DNA of 64,000 nt from Gemmatimonadota bacterium. Lineage in GTDB: Bacteria > Gemmatimonadota > Gemmatimonadetes > Palauibacterales > Palauibacteraceae. Positions 25,926 to 38,213 of the stretch are shown piece after piece. Under the pieces are notes generated by a model, which saw only the letters and a list, made by a program, of their open reading frames with translations, was not told where the DNA came from and did not search any database. The stretch is from positions 26,989-90,988 of the forward strand of contig JAJCZV010000011.1 in NCBI GenBank assembly GCA_029262175.1. The letters run 5' to 3'. The stretch's first letter is position 1. Each line of letters begins with the position of its first letter. The position numbers were made by a program, and so were the translations under genes.

Positions 25926-27368
25926 ATGGCACAACGGGAGCCAGAGAACGACTTCGCGTCAAAACTGACCCCGCGTCAGATCGTAGCGGAGCTCGACGAG
26001 TACATCATCGGTCAGGACGATGCCAAGAAAGCGGTCGCTATCGCGCTTCGAAACCGCTGGCGCCGGCGGAATGTCGAGGAGGGGATGCGAGAGGAAATCC
26101 TCCCCAACAACATCATCCTCATCGGCCCCACGGGCGTGGGCAAGACCGAGATCGCGCGTCGGCTGTCACGGTTGGCGGGAGCGCCGTTTATCAAGGTCGA
26201 AGCCTCGAAGTTTACCGAGGTGGGGTATGTCGGTCGCGATGTCGAATCCATGATCCGAGATCTGGTGGAGATCGCGATCAACATGGTTCGCGAGGAGAAG
26301 GAGATCGAGCACCGGGAGCAGGCCGAGTCGCGCGTGGAAGAGCGCTTGCTCGATCTATTGCTGCCGCCGGTGGCTGACACTGGGTCCGACGCCTCGACAG
26401 AAGCGTCCTCTGCGCAGCGACACTTTGTCGTCTCGGCCTCTGGCCAAGCGTCCGAGGAAGAGCAGGCGGGCGACGTCGGCGATCGCAAACGGCGCACGCG
26501 GGAGAAGCTTCGCGGTCTGCTCCGTGACGGAAAGCTGGACGAGCGCGAGCTCGAGATCGAAGTCAGTGAGAGTTCGATCCCCAGTATCGACGTGGGAGGC
26601 GGGATGATGGAGGGTCTCGACTTCAACATGAGCGAGATCCTCCAAGGCATGCTGCCCAAGAAGACCCGCCGCCGACAGGTCACCGTGGCGGAGGCCACGC
26701 GAATCCTCGTTTCCGAGGAGCTCGCCAACCTCGTCGATATGGATGTCGTGATGGAACAGGCCATCGCGCGCACCGAGAACATGGGCATCGTATTCTTGGA
26801 CGAAATCGACAAGGTCGCCCGCACCGGCGGGGCGAGTGGACCCGATGTGTCCCGTGAGGGCGTACAACGCGACTTGCTCCCCATCGTCGAGGGGTCCACG
26901 GTCCAGACCAGGCACGGGATGGTTCAAACCGACCATATCCTCTTCATCGCCGCCGGGGCCTTCCACGTGGCGAAGCCGTCCGATCTCATCCCGGAGTTGC
27001 AGGGCCGCTTTCCGATCCGAGTCGAGCTCGAGAGTCTGGACGCCGACGCGTTCGCGCGTATCCTCATGGAGCCTCGCTATGCGCTCTTGAGCCAGTATCA
27101 AGCGCTCGTGGCCACCGAGTCGACGACGCTCGAGTTCACCGACGGGGCGATTCACGAGATCGCCCGCATCGCGAGCCACGTCAACGAGAGGACCGAGAAC
27201 ATCGGTGCCCGCCGGTTGCATACGGTTCTGAGCACCCTTCTCGAAAAGATTCTGTTCGACCTCCCCGAGGTCGGTGCGGGGGACACCATCAACGTAGACG
27301 AGGCGTTCGTCACGGAACGATTAGCCAAGATCGCCGAAGACGAAGACCTGAGGCGATACATCTTGTAA
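25926..27368 (+). CDS. hslU: HslU (ClpY), unfoldase ATPase
   Basis: AAA+ partner of HslV, 480 residues. [34 protein letters not shown] at the N-terminus, Walker [10 protein letters not shown], pore motif GYVGRD, a long acidic I domain (residues about 110-240) and Walker [10 protein letters not shown]. The C-terminal tail DLRRYIL is the peptide that inserts into HslV. Complete and of normal length. Confidence 0.96.
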   Translation: MAQREPENDFASKLTPRQIVAELDEYIIGQDDAKKAVAIALRNRWRRRNVEEGMREEILPNNIILIGPTGVGKTEIARRLSRLAGAPFIKVEASKFTEVGYVGRDVESMIRDLVEIAINMVREEKEIEHREQAESRVEERLLDLLLPPVADTGSDASTEASSAQRHFVVSASGQASEEEQAGDVGDRKRRTREKLRGLLRDGKLDERELEIEVSESSIPSIDVGGGMMEGLDFNMSEILQGMLPKKTRRRQVTVAEATRILVSEELANLVDMDVVMEQAIARTENMGIVFLDEIDKVARTGGASGPDVSREGVQRDLLPIVEGSTVQTRHGMVQTDHILFIAAGAFHVAKPSDLIPELQGRFPIRVELESLDADAFARILMEPRYALLSQYQALVATESTTLEFTDGAIHEIARIASHVNERTENIGARRLHTVLSTLLEKILFDLPEVGAGDTINVDEAFVTERLAKIAEDEDLRRYIL

Positions 27369-27381
27369 CGAGGGAGCACGC

Positions 27382-28290
27382 ATGAATCCTGAGGGACATT
27401 TTCTGTCGATCGCCGATTGGTCGACGGATCGGCTGGTCGAGGCGCTCGATCTCGCGGACCGCCTCAAGGCAGATCCGACCGCGGCCGGGAAGCCGTTGGC
27501 GGGGAAGACGCTCGCCATGGTGTTCGCAAAGAGTTCTACGCGAACGCGTGTGTCGTTCGAGGTGGGGACCGCCCAGCTCGGCGGGCAGGCGCTGTTTCTC
27601 TCTTCGCGGGACATTCAGCTCGGCCGGGGCGAGCCGATCGCGGACACGGCGCGGGTGCTGTCGCGATACGTGCACGGAATCATGATCCGGACGTTCGCTC
27701 AGGCGGACGTCACCGCGCTCGCGGAACATGGATCGATACCGATCATCAACGGCCTGACGGATCTTCTGCACCCGTGTCAGATCATGGCGGACGTTCAAAC
27801 CATCCGTGAAGAGTTCGGACCGGATCTCTCGAACATCACCGTGGCCTGGATCGGCGACGGGAACAACATGACGAACTCCTGGCTCAACGCGGCGGCCAAG
27901 CTCGGCTTCGCCCTTCGCATCGCGTGTCCGGAGGGCTACGATCCCGACCCGACGATTTTTGCCGAAGCCAGTGCGGCTGCGTCGATCGAGCTTTTTCGCG
28001 ACCCCGCCGAGGCGGCCGTCGGAGCGACCGTGGTCACGACCGACGTCTGGGCCTCCATGGGTCAAGAAGAAGAAGCGGCCGAGCGCGAGAAAGCGTTCGT
28101 CGGATATCACGTGGATCGCCGGATCATGTCGAACGCGGCCGACGATGCGATCTTCCTGCACTGTTTGCCTGCCCACCGTGGCGAGGAAGTTTCGGCGGAT
28201 GTCATCGACGGCCCGGCTTCGCGAGTTTGGAACGAGGCGGAGAACCGCCTGCACGCACAGAAGGCGATTCTCGCCATGTTAATGGGGTAG
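27382..28290 (+). CDS. argF: Ornithine carbamoyltransferase
   Basis: Forms citrulline from ornithine and carbamoyl phosphate in arginine synthesis. The carbamoyl phosphate site STRTRVSFEVG, the HPCQIMAD motif, the ornithine-side WIGDGNNMTNSW and the catalytic-loop Cys in HCLPAHRGEEV are all present. 302 residues, standard length. GAGGGAG lies just upstream of the ATG. Arginine synthesis has no obvious link to its neighbours. Confidence 0.95.
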   Translation: MNPEGHFLSIADWSTDRLVEALDLADRLKADPTAAGKPLAGKTLAMVFAKSSTRTRVSFEVGTAQLGGQALFLSSRDIQLGRGEPIADTARVLSRYVHGIMIRTFAQADVTALAEHGSIPIINGLTDLLHPCQIMADVQTIREEFGPDLSNITVAWIGDGNNMTNSWLNAAAKLGFALRIACPEGYDPDPTIFAEASAAASIELFRDPAEAAVGATVVTTDVWASMGQEEEAAEREKAFVGYHVDRRIMSNAADDAIFLHCLPAHRGEEVSADVIDGPASRVWNEAENRLHAQKAILAMLMG

Positions 28291-28295
28291 TGCAC

Positions 28296-28329
28296 GCAAC
28301 CGACGGTTTCAGTGGCATTCCGTCGTTGC
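28296..28329 (+). other. Hairpin between argF and gcvT
   Basis: The arms GCAACCGACGG and CCGTCGTTGC pair with one bulge around a 13-base loop, 6 bases after the argF stop. No T tract follows. It could be a weak attenuator or an mRNA-stabilising hairpin. Confidence 0.3.
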
Positions 28330-28376
28330 ACCACACGAAGACAAACGATTACAGCCGAAACAGCGGAAGGGATCGA

Positions 28377-29476
<1,100 letters not shown>

Positions 29477-29480
<4 letters not shown>

Positions 29481-29986
29481 GTTCGCCGCCGCGAATCGGA
29501 ATCCTGACGATCTCCGACGGTGTGTCCGCCGGCGTCCGGGAGGACCTCTCCGGCGCCGCCATCCGCGACTGGCTGGAGTCGAGGGGCTATGGGCTCGCGG
29601 GAGCCGAAGTGGTTCCCGATGAGACGGCCGCCATCGGCTCGCGGCTGGCTACGTGGTCCGACTCGGGGGAGGTGGACTGCGTCATCACGACCGGAGGGAC
29701 CGGCCTCGGCCCGAGGGACGTGACGCCCGAGGCCACGCGCGCGGTTCTGGATCGAGAGGCCCCAGGGATCGCTGAGGCTCTGCGTATCGCGGGTGCAGCG
29801 ACCACTCCTTTCGCGGCGCTGGGGCGAGGGCTGGCCGGCGTTCGGGGCGCCACGCTGATCGTGAACTTCCCGGGCAGCCCGGGCGGGGTCCGCGACGGGT
29901 TAGCGGTCCTCGACCCCCTCCTTGCACACGCCGTCGATCTGCTGCGTGGCAACACGAAACACGCATCCTCCGAGGGGTCGACCTGA
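29477..29986 (+). CDS. mog: MogA/MoaB-type molybdopterin adenylyltransferase
   Basis: A 169-residue protein with the MoCF-biosynthesis fold: [13 protein letters not shown] at the N-terminus, [17 protein letters not shown] (the MPT-binding loop) and [16 protein letters not shown]. Members adenylate molybdopterin before metal insertion. It overlaps gcvT (ATGA) and the next gene (TGATG). MoaB and Mog cannot be told apart confidently here, so the symbol is tentative. No other molybdenum cofactor gene is seen. Confidence 0.8.
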
Positions 29987-31602
29987 TGGCCCGCGTCTTC
30001 ATCGACAGCCGCGATCTAGAAACCGCCATCGGAGTCCGCGAGGCCATCCGACCGGATGGCCACGAGGTCGAGCTGGTGGAGAGCGGACGCGATCTTCAGG
30101 GTCGCCTCGACGGGCCGGAGGAGGTCGCGCTCTTCCTGACGGGACCGCCGGACGACGCGGTGTCCGCCTCGATGCGCGGGCTATTCGAGGCGGAGATCCC
30201 GCGGCCTCCTGTGCTGGGTCTGGCAAAAGGGTTGGACGCACACGACCGAAGCCGACGTGCCGAGGCGTTCGACTTTGATGAGGTGCTCGCGGTCCCGTTG
30301 GACCCGGACGAAGTGCGCGTGGTTCTCGAAGCCCAGCTCGATCGGTATCAGGTCCAACGAGAGACGGGCATCATCGGGCGCACCGAGCCCATTCGGGAGA
30401 TCCTCGAACGCATTAGCCTTATCGCGCCGGTGCTGAGCACCGTGCTGCTCACTGGCGAGAGCGGAACGGGTAAGGAACTCGTCGCACGAGCGATTCACCG
30501 GCTCTCCCCCCGCCGGGGCAAGCCCTTCATTCCCGTAAACTGTGCGGCTCTACCCGAGTCCTTGCTGGAGTCCGAGCTCTTTGGTCACGAGAAGGGTGCC
30601 TTCACCGGCGCGACGTCCCTGCGTCGCGGGATGTTCGAACTAGCGGACGGTGGCACCCTCCTCTTGGACGAGATCGCCGAGATGCCGCTGCCGACCCAGA
30701 CGCGGTTGCTGCGGATTCTCGAGAGCAAACGGTTCATGCGGGTGGGCGGGGACCGAGAGCTCGAAGTCAACGTCCGCGTGGTGGCAGCGACGAACCGAGA
30801 TCTTCGCCGAGCGGCGGAGGTGGGCGAGTTTCGCCGCGATCTCTACTACCGCCTCAACGTGCTCAATATCGAGCTGCCTGCACTTCGAGCGAGACGGGGC
30901 GACATCGCGATTCTGGTCCGGCGCTTCGTGGCGGAGTTCAGTCGAGCGCACGACCGGGAGTTCCGCGGTCTGGCTCCAGAGACGCTGGAGATTCTGCTCG
31001 AGTACGACTGGCCGGGGAACGTTCGCGAGCTTCGAAACCTGATCGAATCGATGGTGGTGCTGGCACCGGGGGCCGTGATCCGGCCAGAAGACATCCCGAT
31101 CGAAATCCGTTCGGGGCGGGGGACAAGCCTGGTTCGGCCGCCCGAGTTCGCCGCCCCCGTGGTGTCGGGGGCAACGGATCTGGCGAATGCCCCGCAACTC
31201 GAGTTCGTCTTCCGAACGCTGGTCGCCCTAAAAGTCGACGTCGATGACCTGAAGCGTGAGTTCGAAGCGTTTCAGAAGCGGCGCGGTCAGATCCCGGCCC
31301 CGGTGGATGACGCGTGGCCCGGAAGCGCCATCGAACTGGAGGATGGCGAGGCCACGGTGATCGAGTCGGGTACGCTCTCGGACGAACCCGCGCTGCAGGC
31401 AGCGAGCGGTTCGGGCCCGACCGAGGACACGGAAGACGGTGGGGGGGTTCGCAACGGGATGACGATGGCCGAAGTCGAACGCGAGGCGATCGCGGCTACG
31501 CTACGAGAGGTCGGTGGAAACCGCCGCAAGGCCGCCGAGCAGCTTCAGATCGGCGAGCGGACGTTGTACCGAAAGATCAAACAGTACGAGATCGATCTCT
31601 AG
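29986..31602 (+). CDS. Sigma-54 activator with degenerate receiver-like domain
   Basis: A 538-residue NtrC-type protein. The N-terminal about 120 residues look like a receiver fold (ARVFIDSRDLETAIGVREAI, then VALFLTGPPDD), but the phospho-acceptor position reads Thr and the acidic pair is missing, so it is unlikely to be phosphorylated. The AAA+ domain is complete (Walker A GESGTGKE, GAFTGA loop, Walker B LLLDEIAEM, WPGNVRELRNL). A poorly conserved linker of about 120 residues, acidic near its end, precedes the Fis-type helix-turn-helix (RRKAAEQLQIGERTLYRKIKQY). No kinase is adjacent. Targets are unknown. Confidence 0.85.
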   Translation: MARVFIDSRDLETAIGVREAIRPDGHEVELVESGRDLQGRLDGPEEVALFLTGPPDDAVSASMRGLFEAEIPRPPVLGLAKGLDAHDRSRRAEAFDFDEVLAVPLDPDEVRVVLEAQLDRYQVQRETGIIGRTEPIREILERISLIAPVLSTVLLTGESGTGKELVARAIHRLSPRRGKPFIPVNCAALPESLLESELFGHEKGAFTGATSLRRGMFELADGGTLLLDEIAEMPLPTQTRLLRILESKRFMRVGGDRELEVNVRVVAATNRDLRRAAEVGEFRRDLYYRLNVLNIELPALRARRGDIAILVRRFVAEFSRAHDREFRGLAPETLEILLEYDWPGNVRELRNLIESMVVLAPGAVIRPEDIPIEIRSGRGTSLVRPPEFAAPVVSGATDLANAPQLEFVFRTLVALKVDVDDLKREFEAFQKRRGQIPAPVDDAWPGSAIELEDGEATVIESGTLSDEPALQAASGSGPTEDTEDGGGVRNGMTMAEVEREAIAATLREVGGNRRKAAEQLQIGERTLYRKIKQYEIDL

Positions 31603-31629
31603 TCCCGAGCGGGACCGACGGGCTGGCTC

Positions 31630-31657
31630 GAGCGCCGGTTTTGCTCAACCGGTGCTC
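31630..31657. terminator. Hairpin between convergent operons
   Basis: An 11-base stem (GAGCGCCGGTT with AACCGGTGCTC, one G-T pair) and 6-base loop lie between the sigma-54 activator stop and the engB stop. It has no strong T tract on either strand but is placed as a shared bidirectional terminator. Confidence 0.5.
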
Positions 31658-32253
31658 TAGCTAGCGTCCAAAAGGGCGTAGACACTTTCTCTCAATGACG
31701 CCACGCCCTCGCCGCTTTGCGCCGACGTTTCGATCACTTGTTCGTCATCGACGCCCAACGACTCTTGGAGCGCGGCCTTGGCCTTGATCCGGCCCGAACG
31801 ATTCAGCTTGTCCGTCTTCGTCAGAGCGAACAGCGTCGGCGTGCCAAGCCGCTCCAAGTAATCGATCATCTGGCGGTCGTCTGGAGTGACTCCGCGCCGC
31901 GCGTCGATGAGCATGACGATGCCCAAGAGTCTAGGGCTGTCACCCAGGTATCCTTCGATCAGCCGGCCCCATTTTTCTCGCACCTCTTTGGGTGCTTTGG
32001 CGAAGCCATAGCCCGGCAAATCGACCAGGAGAAATCGATCATCGACGAGGAAGAAGTTGATCTCGCGCGTGCGTCCGGGACTCTTGGAAGTTCGCGCGAT
32101 GCTCTTGCGGCCGACGAGCCGGTTTAGAAGGGACGACTTTCCGACGTTGGAACGCCCGGCGATCGCCACCTGCGGAAGGTCCCGCGGCGGAGCCTGCGTG
32201 GACAGCCCGATGGCGCCGACGAACTCGACCGACCGAACCTGAGGAGATGCCAC
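31657..32253 (-). CDS. engB: Ribosome-biogenesis GTPase EngB (YsxC/YihA)
   Basis: A 198-residue TRAFAC GTPase needed for 50S subunit assembly in several bacteria. G1 GRSNVGKSS, G2 region SPGRTREINFF, G3 DLPGYG and G4 TKTDK are present, followed by SAQSGEGV (G5). Starts with GTG. It is the last gene of the tig-clpP-clpX-engB operon, 28 bases after clpX. Confidence 0.93.
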   Translation of the reverse strand: MASPQVRSVEFVGAIGLSTQAPPRDLPQVAIAGRSNVGKSSLLNRLVGRKSIARTSKSPGRTREINFFLVDDRFLLVDLPGYGFAKAPKEVREKWGRLIEGYLGDSPRLLGIVMLIDARRGVTPDDRQMIDYLERLGTPTLFALTKTDKLNRSGRIKAKAALQESLGVDDEQVIETSAQSGEGVASLRESVYALLDAS

Positions 32254-32281
32254 GAGCGGCGTAGGCTAGCGGGGCAGAGCC

Positions 32282-33526
<1,245 letters not shown>

Positions 33527-33612
33527 CGTTGCTCTCTGTCTCCTAGGTAGGGTCCGTGTGCACTAGATAGGCGTGTCTGGTGCGAAAAGCGTTCCCGTAC
33601 ACTCTTGGCCTG

Positions 33613-34242
33613 TTATTCCGCTACAGCCGGGACTGGGCCAGCTTTGACCTTGAGGACCTCGCCCTGCCGCTCGACCACCTGGTCGATAATCCCATATTCC
33701 AGCGCCTCTTCGGGAGACATGAATCGATCTCGATCGACGTCGTCCGCCACCTGCTCCAGCGTCTGGCCGGTGTGTTTGGCCAGAAGCCCGTTCAGCTGCT
33801 GTCGGGCGTAGAGGATCTCCTTGGCCTGGATCTCGATGTCAGATGCCGTGCCCTGGGACCCGCCGGAGGGCTGATGGATCATGATCCGAGCGTTCGGGAG
33901 CGCACGACGTTTGCCCTTGGTGCCTGCCGCGAGCAGAAATGCGCCCATCGAGGCCGCCATCCCCATACAGATCGTGGAGACCGGGGCGTTCAGGAACTGC
34001 ATCGTGTCATAGATCGCCAAACCCGCCTGGACGCTTCCGCCGGGCGAATTGATATAGATGTTGATGTCTCGTTCCGGGTTGTCGGCTTCGAGAAACAACA
34101 GCTGCGCGATGATGACGTTCGCGACCTCGTCGTTGATCGGAGATCCGAGAAAAACGATCCGATCCATGAGCAGCCGCGAGAAGATGTCGTAGGTGCGCTC
34201 TCCACGGCTCGACCGCTCAATTACGTAAGGTGCGTATGGCAT
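33613..34242 (-). CDS. clpP: ClpP, serine peptidase subunit
   Basis: A 209-residue protease subunit. Catalytic Ser in [12 protein letters not shown], His in [11 protein letters not shown] and an Asp in [12 protein letters not shown] complete the triad. The N-terminal processing region ([25 protein letters not shown]) is typical. It lies between tig and clpX on the same strand. Confidence 0.96.
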   Translation of the reverse strand: MPYAPYVIERSSRGERTYDIFSRLLMDRIVFLGSPINDEVANVIIAQLLFLEADNPERDINIYINSPGGSVQAGLAIYDTMQFLNAPVSTICMGMAASMGAFLLAAGTKGKRRALPNARIMIHQPSGGSQGTASDIEIQAKEILYARQQLNGLLAKHTGQTLEQVADDVDRDRFMSPEEALEYGIIDQVVERQGEVLKVKAGPVPAVAE

Positions 34243-34340
34243 GGACCCTCTCTGTCAGCGACGGCCTGCGCCGTCTGTATAAAGGTGATACCCCTGTGTC
34301 CGTCCCCGGTTGCCGCCCTATGAGCCGCCCGCAAGCGGGC

Positions 34341-35618
34341 TCAAATCACCTCGGAGCTGTCCGTCAGGAACTGGAAGGCCTTGTCGACGGCAAGACGGTG
34401 GCGCAGGGAGTCGAGCTGCTTCTCCCTGGCCAACTGCCGGCGCACCTCCACCAAACTCAGCCCCTGCTTCTCCCCAAGCTCCGACAGTCGCTCGTCGAAT
34501 TCCTCGTCCGAGGGGGTCAGCCCCTCGGCTTCGATCAGCCGCCCGAGGATTAGATCGCGCTTGATCTGCCGCTCAACGGCGGGTGTGACCGACTGGCGGG
34601 CCTCCTGGACCCGTTCCGGATCGGCATCTTCCGGCGCGTCGATCACCTGGTCAAGATAACGCGATAGGAGACTCGGGGGCACCTCGAAGCTGTTCGCCGC
34701 GATCACGGCGTCGACCAGCTGCTCTCGAACCGCGTCGTTGGCCTCGCCCTCCCGGTGGGCGACGAGATCTTCACGAATGGCCGCACGGAGTTCCTCTATG
34801 GTCTCGAACGAGCCTCCGACCTGTTTGGCGAAGTCGTCATCGGGCTCCGGGAGACGCTTTGTATGGACGTCTTCCAGGCGGATGAGGAGGGACCTCGTGA
34901 CCCCCGCCAACTCCTCCGATCCAAAATCGTCGGGATAGGTGACGTCGAAGGTCTTCTCTTCGCCGGGGCTGAGCGTCAGAATGGCCGCCTCGACGTCTGG
35001 GATCGCATGCCCCTCGCCGATTTCGAACCGGTAGGGCTTGTCTTCGCCCGCGCCCTCGCCCTCATCCTCGGCCCGGATCACGACGGACACCACGTCATTC
35101 TGCCCCGCCGGGCGCTCGACCGGCTCCAGGACCGCCTGCTCCTTGCGGACCTTCTCGAACAGCTCATCCACGTCCTCATCCCGCACGGTGACCTCGGGTC
35201 GCTCGACCCGAAATCCGCCTGTGCGGGCGAGCGTCACCTCGGGCATGACTTCGATGTCCACGCGGAACTTGAGCCGCTCGCCCGGCTTGTAGTCGACGTC
35301 GCTGACGACCGGCTCGCCGATCGTCGCCAGTTCGTGCTCCGTGATCGCCGCCCGAAAGCCCTGATTCACCAGGGAATTCAGCGTCCGCTCGTCAATCAGC
35401 GGGCCGTAGCGCTCCTCCACGACATGAAAGGGGATCTTGCCCTTACGAAACCCCTTGATCCGCGAGGTTTTCCGCACCTTTGCCGCTTCTTCGCGTCGCG
35501 AAGCGGTCAAATGGCCGGGATCCACGGTGACCCAGACTTTTCGGAGGTAGTCGTTCTCGCTGGTGAGCTCGAACTCGAAGCGGTCGGTGCCCGCCGTCTT
35601 GGTCGCAGACTGGCTCAA
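34341..35618 (-). CDS. tig: Trigger factor
   Basis: Ribosome-bound chaperone, 425 residues. The ribosome-binding domain includes the signature G-F-R-K-G-K-I-P (KGFRKGKIPFHVVEERYG), followed by a central FKBP-like prolyl isomerase domain (residues about 155-250, with QNDVVSVVIRAED) and the C-terminal chaperone arms. A GC-rich hairpin with a bulge lies at the stop codon but lacks a T tract. First gene of the Clp operon. Confidence 0.93.
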   Translation of the reverse strand: MSQSATKTAGTDRFEFELTSENDYLRKVWVTVDPGHLTASRREEAAKVRKTSRIKGFRKGKIPFHVVEERYGPLIDERTLNSLVNQGFRAAITEHELATIGEPVVSDVDYKPGERLKFRVDIEVMPEVTLARTGGFRVERPEVTVRDEDVDELFEKVRKEQAVLEPVERPAGQNDVVSVVIRAEDEGEGAGEDKPYRFEIGEGHAIPDVEAAILTLSPGEEKTFDVTYPDDFGSEELAGVTRSLLIRLEDVHTKRLPEPDDDFAKQVGGSFETIEELRAAIREDLVAHREGEANDAVREQLVDAVIAANSFEVPPSLLSRYLDQVIDAPEDADPERVQEARQSVTPAVERQIKRDLILGRLIEAEGLTPSDEEFDERLSELGEKQGLSLVEVRRQLAREKQLDSLRHRLAVDKAFQFLTDSSEVI

Positions 35619-35838
35619 ATCCCTACACTCTTCGTTTGGTCCACGTCATCGCGGACTCGGTTCCTGAGGTGTGACTCCGCCGGACGCCGGGCGCCAAGCG
35701 CAGATGCGAAGGGGCGGCCCCTCCACTCGGGTGCCGACCGTCCTTCGCCCACATCTCCAACGAGGACGGAGTCTACGGCGTTCAGGGGTGGGTTTCCAGC
35801 CAAGACGGACTGGAGGCCAGGCGGGAAACGACTCGACC

Positions 35839-37143
35839 TCAACGATTCGTACGGGCTCCATCGGCGAGGCCCGATTCGATCCGAAGTCGAACGACGTACT
35901 GAACATCGAATTCTCCGGTCACGACCCCCCAAATACGATCGGCTCTTATGAACGGCGTTGGACTCGACTGAAATCCCTTCGGCATGTGGAGCCGACCCAA
36001 GAACTGCCCGTCGGGTTCGAACACATCATAAACGACGGCCTCGCGGAATTCTCTTACCGGACGTCGCTCGTCATCGGCATCTCGGATCAACTCATCGGCG
36101 GGAATCTGCTCGCCCGTGACATGCAGCTGGACCCAAATCCGTCCATCTTGATCGACTACGATGTCGGAGAAGGTAGGCTTGTCCTTCGGGATCGAGGGGC
36201 CATCCCAGTCCCAGCCAGGTTGGACGGTTCGCATGAGCCAGATCATGAGGTCGCGCTCGTTTCGCCGCTCCGCGTTCGAGACCGCGACCTGCGGTGCGCG
36301 GGACTCGATGCGAAGTACCGGGGCGTCGGATCGGTAGAGATGGACCGCGTATCGGTCCGAAGTTCCGCCGACGTAATACCCCAGCGGGCTAAACGACCAT
36401 TGAAACTGGGGTGTGAACGGAACCCGCATGGTTCGCATACGGCCCTCGACCTGCGCGGTCAGGGTCGGAGCATCGTAGTCGACCGGAACGAAGAGCGTAT
36501 CGCCCGGCTCCCCAGCTGAGGAGTAGCGAACCAAGCTGCGGCGCCCGTTCGCTTGGAAGTCCCACACGAACTGGTACGCGTTGGACGCCGTGTCGGTGAA
36601 GAGACGGATGCTGGTCGAAAAGCCGCCTCGAATGGGCCACTCATCGAGTGACGCGCCCGCGATCGAGTACACGTTGATCCGTTCGGTCGACGGGTCGCGC
36701 AGCAGCACGCGGCCGTCAGGCAAGACCGCCAGGCCTCCGTCCGGACCGTTGTACTCCCCGGGGCCGCCTCCCTCCTGTCCGATCGTCCGCACGTACACCC
36801 CATCGACGTCGTAGACGAGCAGGGCGGGGGCAAGCTCATCGAGCACAAGGAGCGAGAGGCTGTCGTCGACCGCGAGTGCCGCGATCTGTCCCCAGCTGTA
36901 CTCCGCTGGTCCCTGTAGTTGGCCCAGCCTCTGCTCTTCGACGACGCGTACCCCGTCGCCCCAAACGCTGCCGGAAACCGTGCGTACAACGAGCGTGTCG
37001 CCAACGGTGTCTCGCTCGGCCAGCCATTGCGTCCTCATGTCGCCGTCGGCTCGCGGGGCCTCATCGGCGCACGCGAGCACCGTAAGACTGGTCAGGACCA
37101 GGGCTAGACCGAGACGACGAGGCGACGATTGTGTTTTGGGCAT
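35839..37143 (-). CDS. Exported six-bladed beta-propeller lipoprotein
   Basis: A 434-residue protein with a lipoprotein signal ending LTSLTVLAC, then repeated beta-propeller strands. Visible blades include LLVLDELAPALLVYDVDGVYVRTIGQEGGGPGEY, GLAVLPDGRVLLRDPSTERINVYS and FSDIVVDQDGRIWVQLHVTG. The GxGPGEY turn and D-x-x-x-x-R-I-x-V motifs are those of 6-bladed NHL-like propeller proteins that are strikingly numerous in Gemmatimonadota. The ligand is unknown. It lies upstream of tig on the same strand with a gap of about 220 bases, in which I see no terminator. Confidence 0.8.
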   Translation of the reverse strand: MPKTQSSPRRLGLALVLTSLTVLACADEAPRADGDMRTQWLAERDTVGDTLVVRTVSGSVWGDGVRVVEEQRLGQLQGPAEYSWGQIAALAVDDSLSLLVLDELAPALLVYDVDGVYVRTIGQEGGGPGEYNGPDGGLAVLPDGRVLLRDPSTERINVYSIAGASLDEWPIRGGFSTSIRLFTDTASNAYQFVWDFQANGRRSLVRYSSAGEPGDTLFVPVDYDAPTLTAQVEGRMRTMRVPFTPQFQWSFSPLGYYVGGTSDRYAVHLYRSDAPVLRIESRAPQVAVSNAERRNERDLMIWLMRTVQPGWDWDGPSIPKDKPTFSDIVVDQDGRIWVQLHVTGEQIPADELIRDADDERRPVREFREAVVYDVFEPDGQFLGRLHMPKGFQSSPTPFIRADRIWGVVTGEFDVQYVVRLRIESGLADGARTNR

Positions 37144-37274
37144 CCCTACGCGCTTTCTGACTCTGAGGATGCGCCTAGGACGCGAGCAACGGTTCGATCG
37201 TTGTCACGGACTCAACGAGGTGGGCTGGGGTCAGGGACTACTGAGGATCCAAGCGCGCGCAAACGCGATTCGAA

Positions 37275-37357
<83 letters not shown>

Positions 37358-37420
37358 GAGTCGTTTGTAGCCCCGTGCTATCTACGTTTTCGGGTATTCG
37401 GGTCGTTTCGGTTTCGGTCC

Positions 37421-37444
37421 TCTGTCCAGGTCTTCTGTCCAGGT
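37421..37444. repeat. Pair of TCTGTCCAGGT repeats, possible integrase arm sites
   Basis: TCTGTCCAGGT occurs at 37421-37431 and again at 37434-37444, between the tRNA copy and the recombinase remnant. A third copy lies at 47193-47203, about 107 bases inside the other repeat. Short direct repeats flanking the core at both ends are what arm-type integrase sites look like; the function is inferred. Confidence 0.4.
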
Positions 37445-37454
37445 TTCGAACGGT

Positions 37455-37865
37455 TCAACGCACCTCACGCAACTCGGCAGCATGAGTGACGACGCGCAAC
37501 ATAGTGGCATCGTCGGGGTGCTGGTAGGCGAGTTTGAGCGCTTCCAAACTAGACCATCCGCCGGCTTGCATCACGTCTACATCGGGCAGGTCCTTTCGGG
37601 CGCTCGCCCAAAGCCGGCGGTAGGCGTGCCAGAGCGAGCCCGCCTGTGGCTGGAGCTTCGCCTTCCGTTCTGCTTCCGCGAGCCAGCGGCTGGCCTGATC
37701 ATACCGAACGGGCTTTCCTGCATCCTTCGGGCTCGGAAAAAGCCACCCTGGGCCGATACGGAGCCCGACCGAGGCAAAGACCACTACCAGCGTCTGGCTC
37801 GTCGGCTTCGCCGACACCTGCGCTTTGGGACCCACGTTCTGGGGTGGGCATCGACCTCCTGACAC
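37455..37865 (-). pseudogene. Tyrosine recombinase (integrase), C-terminal remnant
   Basis: A 136-codon frame whose last about 95 residues match the end of a phage/island integrase: WLFPSPKDAGKPVRYDQASRW, then H80-x-x-R83 in LWHAYRRLWAS, W104 in AGGWSS and the nucleophile Y114 in AYQHP. The N-terminal arm-binding and core-binding domains and the first catalytic Arg are missing, so it is inactive unless it continues through disrupted sequence that I cannot see. It points toward the adjacent tRNA-Leu, as integrases of tRNA-targeting elements do. Confidence 0.75.
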
Positions 37866-38178
37866 GTGGTCAGGTGCCGGCTAAGTGCTCAAGGCCAGCC
37901 GGAGGCGTCAGTCGGGGGGGCGTCATGCCGCATCAGCGCTCTCCTACCAGTTGCCCGATCACCAAGACAAGGCAACCGCTACCGCGCCATCGAAAACGCT
38001 TCCAGCGGCGGCGCGTCGGACGGCGGAACCCTGCCGTTGCCCCTCGCTTTGCCGCTCTTTCAGAGATCGGAGTGCGGTCACGACTGCCTGAGCAGTTCCG
38101 GCGGATCCCCTGCCTCCGCTTCACTCGTTCTGTCGTGACTAAGTTGACCATCCGGTGAAAGCCTCTCTGGACCTGCAG
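37866..38178. other. Island DNA without recognisable gene
   Basis: About 310 bases between the integrase remnant and the first cargo promoter. Open frames on both strands are short, Arg/Ser-rich and match nothing I know. Possibly the eroded 5' part of the integrase gene, but no motif supports this. Confidence 0.3.
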
Positions 38179-38208
38179 TTGACACCACCAAGAAACGATG
38201 CGTATCGT
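38179..38208 (+). promoter_or_regulatory. Promoter of module 1 leader gene, possibly leaderless
   Basis: A perfect TTGACA (38179-38184), an 18-base spacer and TATCGT (38203-38208). The -10 ends only 5 bases before the ATG at 38214, so transcription would begin at the start codon. The palindrome ACGAT-GCGT-ATCGT (38195-38208) covers the -10 and could be an operator. Confidence 0.5.
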
Positions 38209-38213
38209 CATGC

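Noticed and set aside
27924..28376. Upstream extension of gcvT
   Set aside because: It lies inside argF in another frame; gcvT homology begins just after GTG 28377.
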